Shown: positions 17,878 through 27,306 of the stretch, in pieces | How positions within the stretch are numbered: position 1 is the stretch's first letter | How the letters are laid out: every line of letters begins with the position of its first letter | Origin: Pleomorphomonas sp. T1.2MG-36 | Lineage (GTDB): Bacteria; Pseudomonadota; Alphaproteobacteria; Rhizobiales; Pleomorphomonadaceae | Assembly (NCBI RefSeq): GCF_950100655.1 | Contig: NZ_CATNLY010000045.1 | Coordinates: 62,001 to 126,000 of the forward strand | Direction of reading: 5' to 3' | DNA: 64,000 nt | Position numbers and translations under genes: made by a program | The notes under the pieces: generated by a model | Databases searched by the model: none | What the model was told of the DNA's origin: nothing | The model's input: the letters and a program-made list of their open reading frames with translations, nothing else

Positions 17878-19026
17878 ATGGCTGCCTACGACTTCGACAC
17901 CGTCATCGATCGACGGCAGGTACCCACCTCCAAATGGGACCGCTATCCCGAGGGCGTTCTGCCGATGTGGGTGGCCGACATGGATTTCCCCGTTGCCGAG
18001 CCGATTGCCACCGCTTTGCGCGACCGCCTGGATCATCCGGTGTTCGGGTACGGCGGTCCTGGGCCAGCCTCGCTGCGCGACGCGATCGCGGCCGACATGC
18101 AGGATCTCTATGGATGGACCATATCGCCTGTTGACGTGGTGTTTCTGCCAGGCGTCGTGCCGGGCTTCAACCAGGCGCTCAAGGCCTTTGCTCAACCCGG
18201 CGACCGCTTGGTGGTCGAAACGCCGGTCTATCCGCCGATCCTCGCCGCTGCCGGCAACTGGGATCTCACCCGCGTCGACGTTCCGGTGTTGCCGGTCGCC
18301 CAGGGTTGCGCCGTCGACCTCGATCGTCTGACCGGCGCCCTCGCCGGCGCGGCAGCTTTCCTGCTTTGCAACCCGCACAATCCCACCGGTCGCGTGCGGA
18401 CGCGCGCCGAGCTCGCGGCAATCGCCAACGCATGCCTTTCGTCCGGCGCCGTAATCATTTCGGATGAGATTCATTGCGACATCGTCTACGGGGCAGTCAG
18501 GCACGTGCCCATTGCGTCCCTTTCGCCGGATATCGCCCGCCGAACTATCACCCTGATGGCGGCCAGCAAGACCTACAACATCGCCGGCCTGAAGACGGCC
18601 TACGCCATCATTCCCGATCCCGATCTGCGCCGTCGCTTCATCGCCGCCAATCTCGGCATGAGCGAAGGCGCCAACGTGCTTGGGCTTGTCGCCACCGAAG
18701 CGGCACTCCGAAACGGACGCCCCTGGAAACAAGCCCTGCTTGCCTATCTCGAAGCCAATCGGGACCATCTCGTTGCGCGCCTTGAACGGGAGATTCCAGG
18801 AATCCGGATCACCGCCCCGGAAGCGACCTACCTCGCCTGGCTCGATTGTTCAGAGCTCGATCTTGGGGACGCCTATCGCTTCTTCCTCGACAAGGCCAAA
18901 GTCGCCTTCAACCCCGGCCCCAGCTTCGGCGGCGACGACCATCACGTTCGTCTGAACTTCGGTTGTCCTCGCTCCATGCTCGATGAAGGCATCGACCGCA
19001 TGGTCAAGGCACTTTCCCAGCGCTGA
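17878..19026 (+). CDS. PatB/MalY-family PLP aminotransferase (putative C-S lyase)
   Basis: A 382-residue fold-type I PLP enzyme. WVADMDFPVAEPI near residues 32-44, FLLCNPHNPTGR (about 160-171), SDEIHCDIVYG (about 195-205) and the PLP-lysine segment ASKTYNIAGLK (about 229-239) are the PatB/MalY signature. Such enzymes typically cleave cystathionine or other cysteine conjugates. The true substrate is not deducible. A bidirectional terminator separates it from convergent parB. Confidence 0.9.
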   Translation: MAAYDFDTVIDRRQVPTSKWDRYPEGVLPMWVADMDFPVAEPIATALRDRLDHPVFGYGGPGPASLRDAIAADMQDLYGWTISPVDVVFLPGVVPGFNQALKAFAQPGDRLVVETPVYPPILAAAGNWDLTRVDVPVLPVAQGCAVDLDRLTGALAGAAAFLLCNPHNPTGRVRTRAELAAIANACLSSGAVIISDEIHCDIVYGAVRHVPIASLSPDIARRTITLMAASKTYNIAGLKTAYAIIPDPDLRRRFIAANLGMSEGANVLGLVATEAALRNGRPWKQALLAYLEANRDHLVARLEREIPGIRITAPEATYLAWLDCSELDLGDAYRFFLDKAKVAFNPGPSFGGDDHHVRLNFGCPRSMLDEGIDRMVKALSQR

Positions 19027-19077
19027 GACTCTCTCCCGACGAGATCGTTACGGGTCCGAAAGATCGGAATCGAAACA

Positions 19078-19109
19078 AAACGCCCCGGCGAGACATCGTC
19101 GGGGCGTTT
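19078..19109. terminator. Bidirectional terminator between patB-like gene and parB
   Basis: AAACGCCCCG and CGGGGCGTTT form a 10-bp stem with a 12-base loop; A-rich on the left and T-rich on the right, so it can end transcription from both converging genes. Confidence 0.85.
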
Positions 19110-19143
19110 CGCTTGCGAATCGAACAGGTGAAAATCGGAAAAA

Positions 19144-20028
19144 TCAGTCTTCCAGACGACGAATGATGTCGTCCAGTTGATCGAGACTGGCGTAGCCGAG
19201 CCGCATCTCGCCCGAGCCGTTGGGCTTGTGACGAATTTCCACGGACAGCCCCAACGCGTCGGAAAGCCGCTTTTCCAGCGCTCGCGTATCGGCATCCTTG
19301 TCCGGCTTTGCCACCTTTGCCCGACCATGCGGCTCCGAAATGGTCGCCTGCGCCAGCGTCTCCGCCGAACGGACGGTCATGCCCTCCTCGACGATACGCT
19401 TGGCAAGCGCTGTGGGATCGGGCGCGGCAATCAGGGCACGGGCATGGCCGGCCGTCAAAGCACCTGCGTTGAGATACTCCTTCACCGGTTCGGGCAGCTT
19501 GAGCAGACGCAGCGTGTTGGCGACATGGCTGCGGCTCTTGCCGATCACCGAGGCGAGGTCGTTTTGCGTGTATTCGAACTCCTGAATGAGCTGGTCGTAT
19601 CCCATTGCCTCTTCCAGGGGGTTGAGGTCCTGCCGCTGAACGTTTTCGATGATGGCGATTTCCATCGCCTCGCGGTCGGTCACGTCCTGGATGATGACGG
19701 GGATCTCGTGCTGGCCGGCCTTCTGCGCGGCGCGCCACCGCCGCTCACCGGCGATCAGCTCATACCCATTGCCGCCGGCCGGCGCCGGCCGAACCACAAC
19801 TGGCTGAATCATGCCGTGCTGGCGAATGGACCCCGCCAGCTCTTCAAGGTCTTCCTCCTTGAACAGACGGCGCGGGTTTTTGGGGTTCGCCTTGATGAGG
19901 TCGATCGACACCTTGCGAATGCCGCGGACCCGCTCGACCACTTCGAATTCGGAACTGGCATCGCCAATCAGCGCCGCCAGTCCCCGGCCCAGCCGCCGAC
20001 GTCCGCTCTCGTCGCTGACGCTGCTCAT
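19144..20028 (-). CDS. parB: Chromosome partitioning protein ParB
   Basis: A 294-residue ParB/Spo0J CTPase clamp that loads at parS. GRGLAALIGD near the N-terminus contacts ParA; IKANPKNPRRLF, GMIQPVVVRP and GERRWRAAQKAG (about 92-103) form the CTP-binding domain; the HTH KSRSHVANTLRLLKLP lies at about 162-177; the C-terminal dimer domain is intact. The ATG at 20028 has GAAGGGAAAG upstream. Its cognate parS is at 23788-23803 and a variant at 25337-25352. Confidence 0.97.
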   Translation of the reverse strand: MSSVSDESGRRRLGRGLAALIGDASSEFEVVERVRGIRKVSIDLIKANPKNPRRLFKEEDLEELAGSIRQHGMIQPVVVRPAPAGGNGYELIAGERRWRAAQKAGQHEIPVIIQDVTDREAMEIAIIENVQRQDLNPLEEAMGYDQLIQEFEYTQNDLASVIGKSRSHVANTLRLLKLPEPVKEYLNAGALTAGHARALIAAPDPTALAKRIVEEGMTVRSAETLAQATISEPHGRAKVAKPDKDADTRALEKRLSDALGLSVEIRHKPNGSGEMRLGYASLDQLDDIIRRLED

Positions 20029-20090
20029 GACTTTCCCTTCGCTTTCTTCAGCCCCCGGGAACCACACGTTCGACGAGGTCTTCGTGGTCC

Positions 20091-20113
20091 GGCATCCCTG
20101 ACTCCGGGATACC
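20091..20113 (-). repeat. Hairpin directly after the parA stop codon
   Basis: GGTATCCC and GGGATGCC (minus strand) pair over 8 positions with one G-T and a 7-base loop, starting at the base after the parA stop. There is no T-tract. It may stabilise parA mRNA and lower read-through to parB. Confidence 0.4.
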
Positions 20114-20947
20114 TTATGCCGCGACGGCGCGGAAACGCCGCTCGCGCTGGATGATTTCAGAGGCAAGCTTCAGATAGGCTTGGCTGCCCGTACACTTGAG
20201 GTCATAGAGCAGCGCCGGCTTGCCGTAGGAGGGCGCCTCGGAAACGCGGACGTTGCGCGGAATGATCGTCTCATAGACGGCATCGCCCATATTGGCGCGA
20301 ACGTCCTGCACGACCTGCGCACTGAGGTTGTTGCGGCCGTCATACATGGTGAGCACGATGCCATGGATACCGAGTTCCGGGTTGAGGCTGCGCTTGACCT
20401 GCTCGACGGTGGAGAGAAGCTGCGACAAGCCCTCAAGGGCGAAAAATTCGCACTGCAGAGGCACAAGGATGGAGTGCGAGGCCGACAGCGCATTGATGGT
20501 CAACAGATTGAGCGAGGGCGGACAGTCGATCAGCACGTAGGTGAAGTTCTTCTCGCGACCACCCGTGTTCTCCACCGCCTCGACATGCCGGGCGATGGCC
20601 TTTCTGAGACGGTAGGCACGATCTCCCGAGCCGGCGATTTCCAGCTCCACCCCAAGATTGTCCAACGTCGACGGCGCGACGGTGAGCCGCGGCACGGCCG
20701 TCGGCACCAGACATTCCCGCAGTTCCGCTTCGCCGATCAGAAGATCATACGTCGACACCTTGCGCGACTTGCGATCGATACCGAGGCCGGTCGAGGCGTT
20801 GCCCTGCGGGTCGAGGTCGATGATCAGCACCTCCTCGCCGATGGCGGCCAGGGCCGTGCCGAGGTTGATGGCCGTGGTCGTCTTGCCGACGCCGCCCTTC
20901 TGGTTGGCCAGCGACAACACGCGGGGACTGTGCGGAAGGCGGTTCAT
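20114..20947 (-). CDS. parA: Chromosome partitioning ATPase ParA
   Basis: A 277-residue ParA/Soj ATPase. The deviant Walker A LANQKGGVGKTTTAINLG (about residues 13-30) contains the signature lysine; LIIDLDPQGNASTGLG is near 42-57; VLIDCPPSLNLLTINAL is near 126-142. It drives segregation of ParB-parS complexes. Its ATG overlaps the rsmG stop by four bases. A longer upstream frame is rsmG in another frame. Confidence 0.97.
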   Translation of the reverse strand: MNRLPHSPRVLSLANQKGGVGKTTTAINLGTALAAIGEEVLIIDLDPQGNASTGLGIDRKSRKVSTYDLLIGEAELRECLVPTAVPRLTVAPSTLDNLGVELEIAGSGDRAYRLRKAIARHVEAVENTGGREKNFTYVLIDCPPSLNLLTINALSASHSILVPLQCEFFALEGLSQLLSTVEQVKRSLNPELGIHGIVLTMYDGRNNLSAQVVQDVRANMGDAVYETIIPRNVRVSEAPSYGKPALLYDLKCTGSQAYLKLASEIIQRERRFRAVAA

Positions 20948-21648
20948 CGGCGGGCATCCTGTTCTGGAAGACCGGCAGTCGGCAGCCGGCGGACATGATC
21001 GACGAGAATGATGCGGCTGTCGGCTTCGATCCGGCTCTTCCGTTCTACCAGATCGAAGCTCCACGAGAGAGACGCTTGCCTGTGCTCCGTGGCAAAATCC
21101 TGTCCCTTGTGGAAAACGCCCGTTGCTCCAGCGCACAGCCAAGGTTCGGCATACTCGAGAAGACGATCGAACGAGGCGAGAGCCCGAGCCGAAACGGCGT
21201 CGAATCGATTCTCATTGGGCGATAGTCGTTCCGGAAGCGACTCGATGCGATCCGAAACGATCTTTGCCGGCAAGCTCAATTCGCGAGCGACCGCCTGCAA
21301 AAATGCCGCTTTCCGCCCGTTGGACTCAACGAGAGTCACTGAACCGCCCTCCACATCCGCCAACAGGATGGCCGTCACGAGCCCAGGAAAACCGGCGCCC
21401 GAGCCGATGTCGAGCCAACGCCGGGCGTTCGGCAGAGCAGCGAACGCCTGCGCTCCGTCGGCAACATGCCTCCGCCAGATGTCAGGAAGAGTTGACGGTG
21501 CAACTAGGTTCTTGACCGGCTGCCACTTCCGAACGAGACCAACATAAGCCACAAGCCGTCTTTCCATGGCCGCATCCAGTGGCAGGATGGCCCGCACGGC
21601 GTCCAGGTCGTCATCCGTTTCGGCTGGGTTCGCTACCTTCCCCGTCAT
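20944..21648 (-). CDS. rsmG: 16S rRNA m7G527 methyltransferase RsmG (GidB)
   Basis: A 234-residue class I methyltransferase. VRKWQPVKNLVAPST near residues 39-53, the SAM motif WLDIGSGAGFPGL (about 78-90), LVESNGRKAAFL and FDAVSARAL are all typical. The start overlaps the mnmG stop (TGATG), so it is coupled to mnmG in the usual gidA-gidB-parA-parB order. Confidence 0.96.
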   Translation of the reverse strand: MTGKVANPAETDDDLDAVRAILPLDAAMERRLVAYVGLVRKWQPVKNLVAPSTLPDIWRRHVADGAQAFAALPNARRWLDIGSGAGFPGLVTAILLADVEGGSVTLVESNGRKAAFLQAVARELSLPAKIVSDRIESLPERLSPNENRFDAVSARALASFDRLLEYAEPWLCAGATGVFHKGQDFATEHRQASLSWSFDLVERKSRIEADSRIILVDHVRRLPTAGLPEQDARR

Positions 21649-23528
21649 CAGGCGGCCTCCCCTTTCTGGCGCGCCGAAAGCTTGCGCAAGTGGGCGAGAA
21701 GCAGCGTCAGACTGGCAGGCGTCACGCCATCGATACGACCGGCCTGACCGAGAGTGGTCGGTCGCACCGATTCCAACCTCTGCCGGACTTCGTTGGAAAG
21801 CCCCGTCACCGCCTGATAATCGAGATCAGCCGGCAATGCGCGGGCTTCGTCGCGTCGAAACGCCGCGATATCGGCCTCCTGCCGGTTGAGATAGACGGCG
21901 TAGAGCGCCTCGGTCTCCAGGGCCGCGCTCGTCACGCTATCGAAACAACCGAGCTCAGGCCAGATGCCGGCAAGGCGGGACAATGACATGTCCGGATAGG
22001 AGAGAAGCTCATAAGCGGTCCGTCGGACGCCATCCTTGTTGAGAGCAAGGCCATGGTCCTCGCCTTCACGCGGGCTCAGCGAGAGTGACAGCGCCGTTTG
22101 CCGCGCGGCTTCCAGCGCCGCCATCTTTGCCGAGAAGGCAAGGGCACGGGTCGACCCGACCACACCGAGAGCAAGCCCACGGGCCGTCAGCCGCTGGTCG
22201 GCGTTATCCGCCCTCAGCGATAAGCGATACTCGGCACGGGAGGTGAACATGCGATAGGGCTCACTCACACCCTTGGTGACAAGATCATCGATCATCACAC
22301 CGAGATAGGCTTCGGCTCGATCGAACACGATGCCTTCCGCCCCACCCGCTCGCCGGGCCGCGTTGATGCCGGCGACAAGACCCTGAGCCGCCGCTTCCTC
22401 ATAACCGGTGGTGCCGTTGATCTGGCCGGCGAGGAACAATCCGGCCAGCTTCTTTGCTTCCAACGTCGGTTGCAGCTCGCGAGGGTCGATGTGGTCATAC
22501 TCGATGGCATAGCCGTATTGGACGATGCGCGCCCGCTCCAGCCCGGGAATCGACGCAATGATCGCGTCCTGCACATCTTCGGGCAAGGACGTCGAGATGC
22601 CGTTGGGATAGACGAGATCGCTGTCGAGCCCTTCCGGCTCCAGAAAAATCTGATGCCCGTCCCGATCCCCGAAGCGGACGATCTTGTCTTCGATCGATGG
22701 GCAATAGCGAGGTCCGCGGCTGCCGATCTGACCGGAGTACATGGGCGAGCGGTGGACATTGTCACGAATTACCCGGTGCGTTGCCTCGCTCGTTCGGGTG
22801 ATGTAGCAGGCAACCTGCGGCTGGGCGATTATCGAGGTCAGCGTGGAGAATGGCTCCGGGCTTTCATCGCCCGGCTGTGCCTCCAGTGAGGCGTAGTCTA
22901 TCGAATGGCGGTCGAGCCGGGGCGGCGTACCCGTCTTGAGGCGACCGAGCCGTAACCCAAGCCGAGCAAGCGTTCGTGACAATCCCATGGCCGGCCGTTC
23001 GCCGATGCGCCCTGCCGGCGTCGTTTTGGGGCCGAGATGAATAAGTCCGGACAGAAAGGTCCCGGTCGTCAAAACCACAGCAGCGCAGGTCAGCCGACGC
23101 CCATCCGCTATGACGACTGCCGAAACACTACCGTCAGTAACCTCGATATCGTCGGCTTCACCCTCGACCACCGAAAGGTTGGCTGTCGACGCAATCTCGG
23201 CCTGCATCGCCGCCTTGTAGAGCTTTCGGTCGGCTTGCGCGCGAGGACCCCGCACGGCCGGCCCTTTCCGTCGATTGAGAAGACGGAACTGAATGCCGGC
23301 AGCATCGGCAACTCGGCCCATCAAGCCGTCGAGTGCATCGACTTCACGAACGAGATGTCCCTTGCCCAGCCCGCCAATCGCGGGATTGCAGGACATCGCG
23401 CCAATAGTCGAAAAGTGATGTGTAATCAGCGCAGTACGCGCACCACTACGCGCAGCGGCGTGCGCGGCTTCGGCGCCCGCATGGCCACCGCCGATAACGA
23501 TTACGTCAAAGCGTTCCAGATCGTTCAC
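21648..23528 (-). CDS. mnmG: tRNA uridine-5-carboxymethylaminomethyl modification enzyme MnmG (GidA)
   Basis: A 626-residue FAD enzyme that with MnmE modifies wobble U34. The FAD motif [19 protein letters not shown] is at about residues 9-27, then [32 protein letters not shown] and [13 protein letters not shown] (about 430). Length is normal. The start codon is GTG at 23528. Its partner mnmE lies upstream across the parS-containing gap. Confidence 0.97.
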   Translation of the reverse strand: MNDLERFDVIVIGGGHAGAEAAHAAARSGARTALITHHFSTIGAMSCNPAIGGLGKGHLVREVDALDGLMGRVADAAGIQFRLLNRRKGPAVRGPRAQADRKLYKAAMQAEIASTANLSVVEGEADDIEVTDGSVSAVVIADGRRLTCAAVVLTTGTFLSGLIHLGPKTTPAGRIGERPAMGLSRTLARLGLRLGRLKTGTPPRLDRHSIDYASLEAQPGDESPEPFSTLTSIIAQPQVACYITRTSEATHRVIRDNVHRSPMYSGQIGSRGPRYCPSIEDKIVRFGDRDGHQIFLEPEGLDSDLVYPNGISTSLPEDVQDAIIASIPGLERARIVQYGYAIEYDHIDPRELQPTLEAKKLAGLFLAGQINGTTGYEEAAAQGLVAGINAARRAGGAEGIVFDRAEAYLGVMIDDLVTKGVSEPYRMFTSRAEYRLSLRADNADQRLTARGLALGVVGSTRALAFSAKMAALEAARQTALSLSLSPREGEDHGLALNKDGVRRTAYELLSYPDMSLSRLAGIWPELGCFDSVTSAALETEALYAVYLNRQEADIAAFRRDEARALPADLDYQAVTGLSNEVRQRLESVRPTTLGQAGRIDGVTPASLTLLLAHLRKLSARQKGEAA

Positions 23529-23771
23529 TGTCGCTCCGATATCTGCAAGTGTCGCCGCTGCCCAATTGGCGCGACCATTGGCGCCGTGGCCGACCGAGCT
23601 AAGCCCTTCTCGGCGCGTGGCGCCCGATGACAGGGGTCAGTTGGGTCTTCATAGGGCAATTGAGGCTATAAGGTCAAAGCCGAAAGCGCTGTTTTCCGGT
23701 CTTTCTCGCCCGATCTCGCCTCGAAAAGGCTCGATTCCGTGGTTCGGTTCGGAGGCGAATCCGAAGACTTT

Positions 23772-23786
23772 TCCACAGGCTGTGGA
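23772..23786. repeat. DnaA-box-like inverted repeat next to parS
   Basis: TCCACAG and CTGTGGA flank a single G as a perfect inverted repeat. The left arm extends to TTTTCCACA, which differs from the DnaA box TTATCCACA at one position. It ends one base before parS. DnaA binding is inference. Confidence 0.5.
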
Positions 23787-23787
23787 G

Positions 23788-23803
23788 TGTTTCACGTGAA
23801 ACA
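23788..23803. promoter_or_regulatory. parS centromere site
   Basis: The sequence TGTTTCACGTGAAACA is an exact match to the 16-bp parS palindrome recognised by chromosomal ParB. It lies about 3.8 kb from parB and 4.6 kb from the presumed origin. Confidence 0.96.
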
Positions 23804-23893
23804 CCGTTAATTAACTGCGAATTTCAGCCCGCCGCGCGCCGCAGCCATTCCGCCTATAAGTGCTTCTGGAGATTCGTTTCGGATGAGAATCGG

Positions 23894-25189
23894 TTACTTG
23901 CCGATGCAAAAGGTCGAGAAAATGGAGCCCAGCACCTCTTCCACATCGATCCGACCTGTCAGGCGTCCAAGTGCATCACTAGCCCGCCGAAGGTGATCGG
24001 CTACCACCTCTGCAGGAAGGCCAGGAGCTCCAGCCTCTCGTAGTGCCTTACAAGCCTGATCCAAGCACCCCCGTTGACGAACGCGGCTGACCAACGGTGC
24101 CTCTCCGCCCAGTCGACTGGCTGCTTCCTCGGACAACCTGAGAAGCAGACGATCGATCGAAGTCCGATCATGGATCGAAACCCGGATCCCTTCACCCTCC
24201 CCGGGAGAGAGATCAGCCTTTGTCCGAACCCTCAAAACCGCAGCCTCAAGCGCCAACACTTCGTCCGGCGGGAGGGCACTAGTCTCATCAAGCCATAGAA
24301 CGATGTCAGCCGCCGCCGCCCTCGCCCTACCGCGCCTCATACCTTCCGCCTCGATGGTATCGCCACCGTCGCGAAGACCGGCTGTGTCGATCAACGTCAC
24401 GGCGTAACCGTCAAGATCAAGGCGGACTTCCAGGACATCGCGGGTAGTCCCGGGAATGTCCGTGACGATGGCGATATCACGTTCGGCCAGGGCGTTGACC
24501 AGGCTGGACTTGCCCGCGTTGGGCGGCCCGAGCACCACCACTTCCAAACCATCGCGAATCCGCTCGCCACGCTCTCCAGCTGTCAGTGCGCGTTCGATTT
24601 CCGCTTGCAGGCCGGCAACGGCCGGAACAACGCCACTTGAGACGTCAGCCGGCACATCCTCCTCGTCGGAGAAGTCAAGATCAGCTTCGACATAGGCCCT
24701 GAGGCCGATGATACGCTGGCGCCACTCCTCGGCCTTCTGTCGAAACGCTCCGCCAGCCAGTCGCAAGGCCTGCCGCCTCTGAGCGTCTGTCTCGGCAGCG
24801 ATCAGATCGGCAAGTCCCTCGGCCTCCGTCAGGTCCAGGCGGTCATTCTCGAACGCTCGCCGCGTGAACTCTCCGGCTTCAGCCAGTCTCAGCCCGGGTA
24901 GCCCACCAATATAGGCGAGAAAAGCCGATAGGACCGCTCGACCGCCGTGAAGATGGAACTCGGCGACGTCTTCACCGGTAAAGCTGGCCGGCCCCGGAAA
25001 GAAAAGCACCAGACCGCGGTCGATCAGCTGACCATTTCCACTGATGTCTCGCAACACCGCACGGCGAGAAGCAGGCACATGCCCAATCGTTGTTTCGAGT
25101 ACGAATCGAACCTGAGGTCCGGAGACACGCACCACCGCGACGCCGCTTGGCGGCGCACCTGACGACAAGGCGAAGATCGTCTCGGTCAC
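23894..25189 (-). CDS. mnmE: tRNA modification GTPase MnmE (TrmE)
   Basis: A 431-residue GTPase partner of MnmG. The N-terminal formyl-THF-binding region (TIFALSSGAPPSGVAVVRVSG) leads to GEFTRRAFENDRLDLTEAEGL; the G domain has GPPNAGKSSLVNAL (about 216-229), IPGTTRD, DTAGLRD, and the protein ends in the essential CIGK. It is a little shorter than E. coli MnmE (454). The start codon is GTG at 25189. Confidence 0.97.
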   Translation of the reverse strand: MTETIFALSSGAPPSGVAVVRVSGPQVRFVLETTIGHVPASRRAVLRDISGNGQLIDRGLVLFFPGPASFTGEDVAEFHLHGGRAVLSAFLAYIGGLPGLRLAEAGEFTRRAFENDRLDLTEAEGLADLIAAETDAQRRQALRLAGGAFRQKAEEWRQRIIGLRAYVEADLDFSDEEDVPADVSSGVVPAVAGLQAEIERALTAGERGERIRDGLEVVVLGPPNAGKSSLVNALAERDIAIVTDIPGTTRDVLEVRLDLDGYAVTLIDTAGLRDGGDTIEAEGMRRGRARAAAADIVLWLDETSALPPDEVLALEAAVLRVRTKADLSPGEGEGIRVSIHDRTSIDRLLLRLSEEAASRLGGEAPLVSRVRQRGCLDQACKALREAGAPGLPAEVVADHLRRASDALGRLTGRIDVEEVLGSIFSTFCIGK

Positions 25190-25260
25190 GATTCGATGTC
25201 TCCGTTGATACCTTCGTAGTGCCGAACCCAGGGAGTACCGTTGGGGTTGGCGGTATGTTC

Positions 25261-25287
25261 AAAAGGCAAGGGCCCCAACGGGGCCCT
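25261..25287 (-). terminator. Intrinsic terminator after rho
   Basis: On the minus strand AGGGCCCC / GGGGCCCT form an 8-bp stem with a 3-base loop (25269-25287) followed by TGCCTTTT. It lies about 80 bases past the rho stop and before mnmE. Confidence 0.75.
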
Positions 25288-25322
25288 CATCGACATTCTG
25301 GCGATTTGAAACGGTACCGAAT

Positions 25323-25358
25323 CGACGGTGTTTCACTGATTCACGTGAAACACCGTCG
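25323..25358. repeat. Long inverted repeat with embedded parS-like site
   Basis: Arms CGACGGTGTTTCAC (25323-25336) and GTGAAACACCGTCG (25345-25358) are perfectly complementary over 14 bases around an 8-base centre. The centre plus right arm contain TGATTCACGTGAAACA (25337-25352), parS with one mismatch. It begins 6 bases past the rho stop. It may serve both as a 3' hairpin for rho mRNA and as a second ParB site; both roles are inference. Confidence 0.75.
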
Positions 25359-25364
25359 ACCGGA

Positions 25365-26630
25365 TCAGGTGTTCATGGAATCGAAGAAATCGCCGTTGGT
25401 TCGGGTCTGCCGCAGCTTGTCCAACAGGAACTCGGTTGCGTCGGTGGTTCCCATAGGATTGAGAATGCGGCGAAGAACGAAGGTCTTCTTGAGCTTGTCC
25501 GGCGCCACCAGCAGGTCTTCCTTGCGGGTACCGGAACGCTGGATGTCGATCGCAGGGAACACGCGCTTGTCGGAGATCTTGCGATCGAGGATGATTTCCG
25601 AGTTGCCCGTGCCCTTGAACTCTTCGAAGATCACCTCGTCCATGCGGCTGCCGGTGTCGATCAGTGCGGTGGCGATGATGGTCAGCGACCCACCCTGCTC
25701 GATATTGCGTGCCGCGCCGAAGAAGCGCTTGGGCCGTTGCAGCGCGTTTGCATCGACGCCGCCGGTCAGCACCTTGCCGGAAGACGGCACCACAGTGTTG
25801 TAGGCTCGGCCGAGACGGGTGATGGAGTCGAGAAGAATGACGACGTCACGGCCATGCTCGACCAAACGCTTGGCCTTCTCAATGACCATCTCGGCGACCT
25901 GGACGTGGCGCGTCGCCGGCTCGTCGAAGGTGGAGGACACCACCTCGCCGCGCACCGAGCGCTGCATGTCGGTCACTTCTTCCGGACGCTCGTCGATCAG
26001 AAGAACGATCAGATAGCATTCCGGATGGTTGGTGGTGATCGAGTGGGCAATGTTCTGCAGCAGGACCGTCTTGCCGGTACGCGGCGGCGCAACGATCAAC
26101 GCGCGCTGTCCCTTGCCAAGCGGCGCCACGATATCGATGACGCGCGCCGAAAAGTCCTTCGACGGCACGCCCTCGACTTCCATGCGGAAGCGCTCGTCAG
26201 GATAGAGCGGCGTCAGGTTGTCGAAGTGCACCTTGTGGCGCGCCTTCTCGGGGTCCTCGAAATTGACGGTGTTGACCTTGAGCAGCGCGAAGTAGCGCTC
26301 GCCTTCCTTGGGGCTCCTGATCTGCCCCTCGACGGTGTCGCCGGTCCTGAGCGAGAACCGACGAATTTGGGCCGGCGAAATATAGATGTCGTCCGGACCT
26401 GGCAGATAGTTGGCATCGGGAGAGCGCAGGAAACCGAACCCATCCTGCAGCACTTCGACGACACCCTCGCCGATGATATCGACTTCTTGCTCGGCAAGCT
26501 GCTTCAAAATGGCAAACAGCAGTTCCTGCTTGCGCATGGTCGAGGCATTCTCGACCTCGACTTCTTCCGCAACGGCCAGAAGTTCGGTGGGGGTCTTCTT
26601 CTTGAGATCCTGGAGCTTCATCTCCGACAT
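25365..26630 (-). CDS. rho: Transcription termination factor Rho
   Basis: A 421-residue hexameric RNA helicase. The N-terminal helical domain ([20 protein letters not shown]) precedes the cold-shock RNA-binding domain ([22 protein letters not shown]); Walker A is [14 protein letters not shown] (about 180-193); [15 protein letters not shown] and [11 protein letters not shown] follow, and the C-terminus ends near [14 protein letters not shown] at 26630 fits the family; a TTG at 26636 is possible. It heads the rho-mnmE-mnmG-rsmG-parAB block. Confidence 0.97.
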   Translation of the reverse strand: MSEMKLQDLKKKTPTELLAVAEEVEVENASTMRKQELLFAILKQLAEQEVDIIGEGVVEVLQDGFGFLRSPDANYLPGPDDIYISPAQIRRFSLRTGDTVEGQIRSPKEGERYFALLKVNTVNFEDPEKARHKVHFDNLTPLYPDERFRMEVEGVPSKDFSARVIDIVAPLGKGQRALIVAPPRTGKTVLLQNIAHSITTNHPECYLIVLLIDERPEEVTDMQRSVRGEVVSSTFDEPATRHVQVAEMVIEKAKRLVEHGRDVVILLDSITRLGRAYNTVVPSSGKVLTGGVDANALQRPKRFFGAARNIEQGGSLTIIATALIDTGSRMDEVIFEEFKGTGNSEIILDRKISDKRVFPAIDIQRSGTRKEDLLVAPDKLKKTFVLRRILNPMGTTDATEFLLDKLRQTRTNGDFFDSMNT

Positions 26631-26670
26631 GGACAAGGCATCTCTTGGCTGGAAAAAGGAATTGAAGTCG

Positions 26671-26697
26671 AAAACACAAAACTCCCCTCGGTGGGGA
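26671..26697 (-). promoter_or_regulatory. Possible attenuator hairpin in the rho leader
   Basis: On the minus strand a short TCCCC/GGGGA stem with a 5-base loop is followed by GTTTTGTGTTTT, about 40 bases before the rho start. The stem is only 5 bp, so it is weak. Leader attenuation of rho is known in enterics, which makes the position suggestive only. Confidence 0.3.
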
Positions 26698-26871
26698 TAC
26701 GCATCGACGATCTTTTCCGAAAGACGCGGGCTGGCAGTGACGGCGGGGAGCCGCCACGGGAAAACTATCCGAACGCTCCGTCCGGAAGATGCCTGCCCGC
26801 GAAGCGAGGGACGGATTTCGCTATACTCTGTTCCGACCGGCGCGGCAAGACGGCAACCCGTCGCCTCAGCG

Positions 26872-27306
26872 TCAAAACGGCTTCAGCACAACCAAGGTCA
26901 GAATGCCCAGGAGAATGATTGTGGGCAGCTCGTTCATCATCCTGAAAAAGCGGGAATTGCGCCGATTTGCATCAATCGCGAAGGCCTTGCGCCAAGCATC
27001 GAGCTGGTAGTGGTAAACGGTCAGGGCAAGCACCAGCAAGGCTTTCAGCCACAGCCAGGACGCGCCGGAAAACCAGCCACCCTTCAAACCGAGCCAGAGG
27101 CCAAAACCCCAAGTGCCATACATGGCTGGCCGCATGATGCCCTTGAGGAGTCGGCGCTCCATCACCTTGAACGTCTCAGACTGAGCCGACCCCACCTCGG
27201 CATCGGCGTGGTAGACGAAAAGGCGCGGCAGATAAAAAATGCCGGCCATCCAGGCGATGACGGAAAACAGATGGCCGATCTTGATCCAATCGTAGGCCAA
27301 GCCCAT
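26872..27306 (-). CDS. hemJ: Protoporphyrinogen IX oxidase HemJ
   Basis: A 144-residue membrane protein with four hydrophobic segments. [28 protein letters not shown] contains the conserved His in helix 1 and the LPRLFVYH block; the last part has [15 protein letters not shown]. HemJ oxidises protoporphyrinogen IX before the ferrochelatase step. The ATG at 27306 overlaps the hemE stop (TGATG); GTG at 27309 is the alternative. Pairing with hemE supports a haem role. Confidence 0.93.
   Translation of the reverse strand: MGLAYDWIKIGHLFSVIAWMAGIFYLPRLFVYHADAEVGSAQSETFKVMERRLLKGIMRPAMYGTWGFGLWLGLKGGWFSGASWLWLKALLVLALTVYHYQLDAWRKAFAIDANRRNSRFFRMMNELPTIILLGILTLVVLKPF

Larger units (their letters stand above)
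23529..23893. other. parS-containing intergenic region between mnmE and mnmG
   Basis: 365 bases with no convincing gene. It holds a DnaA-box-like inverted repeat (23772-23786) directly followed by parS (23788-23803) and then a TTAATTAA stretch. The mnmG promoter must also lie here. Confidence 0.7.

Noticed and set aside
18500-18509. CACGTG core considered as another parS
   Set aside because: Flanks do not match TGTTTCACGTGAAACA beyond the six-base centre, and it lies within the aminotransferase coding sequence.
26820-26850. A plus-strand TATACT box near 26831
   Set aside because: No plus-strand gene follows it; hemJ and rho are both on the minus strand.
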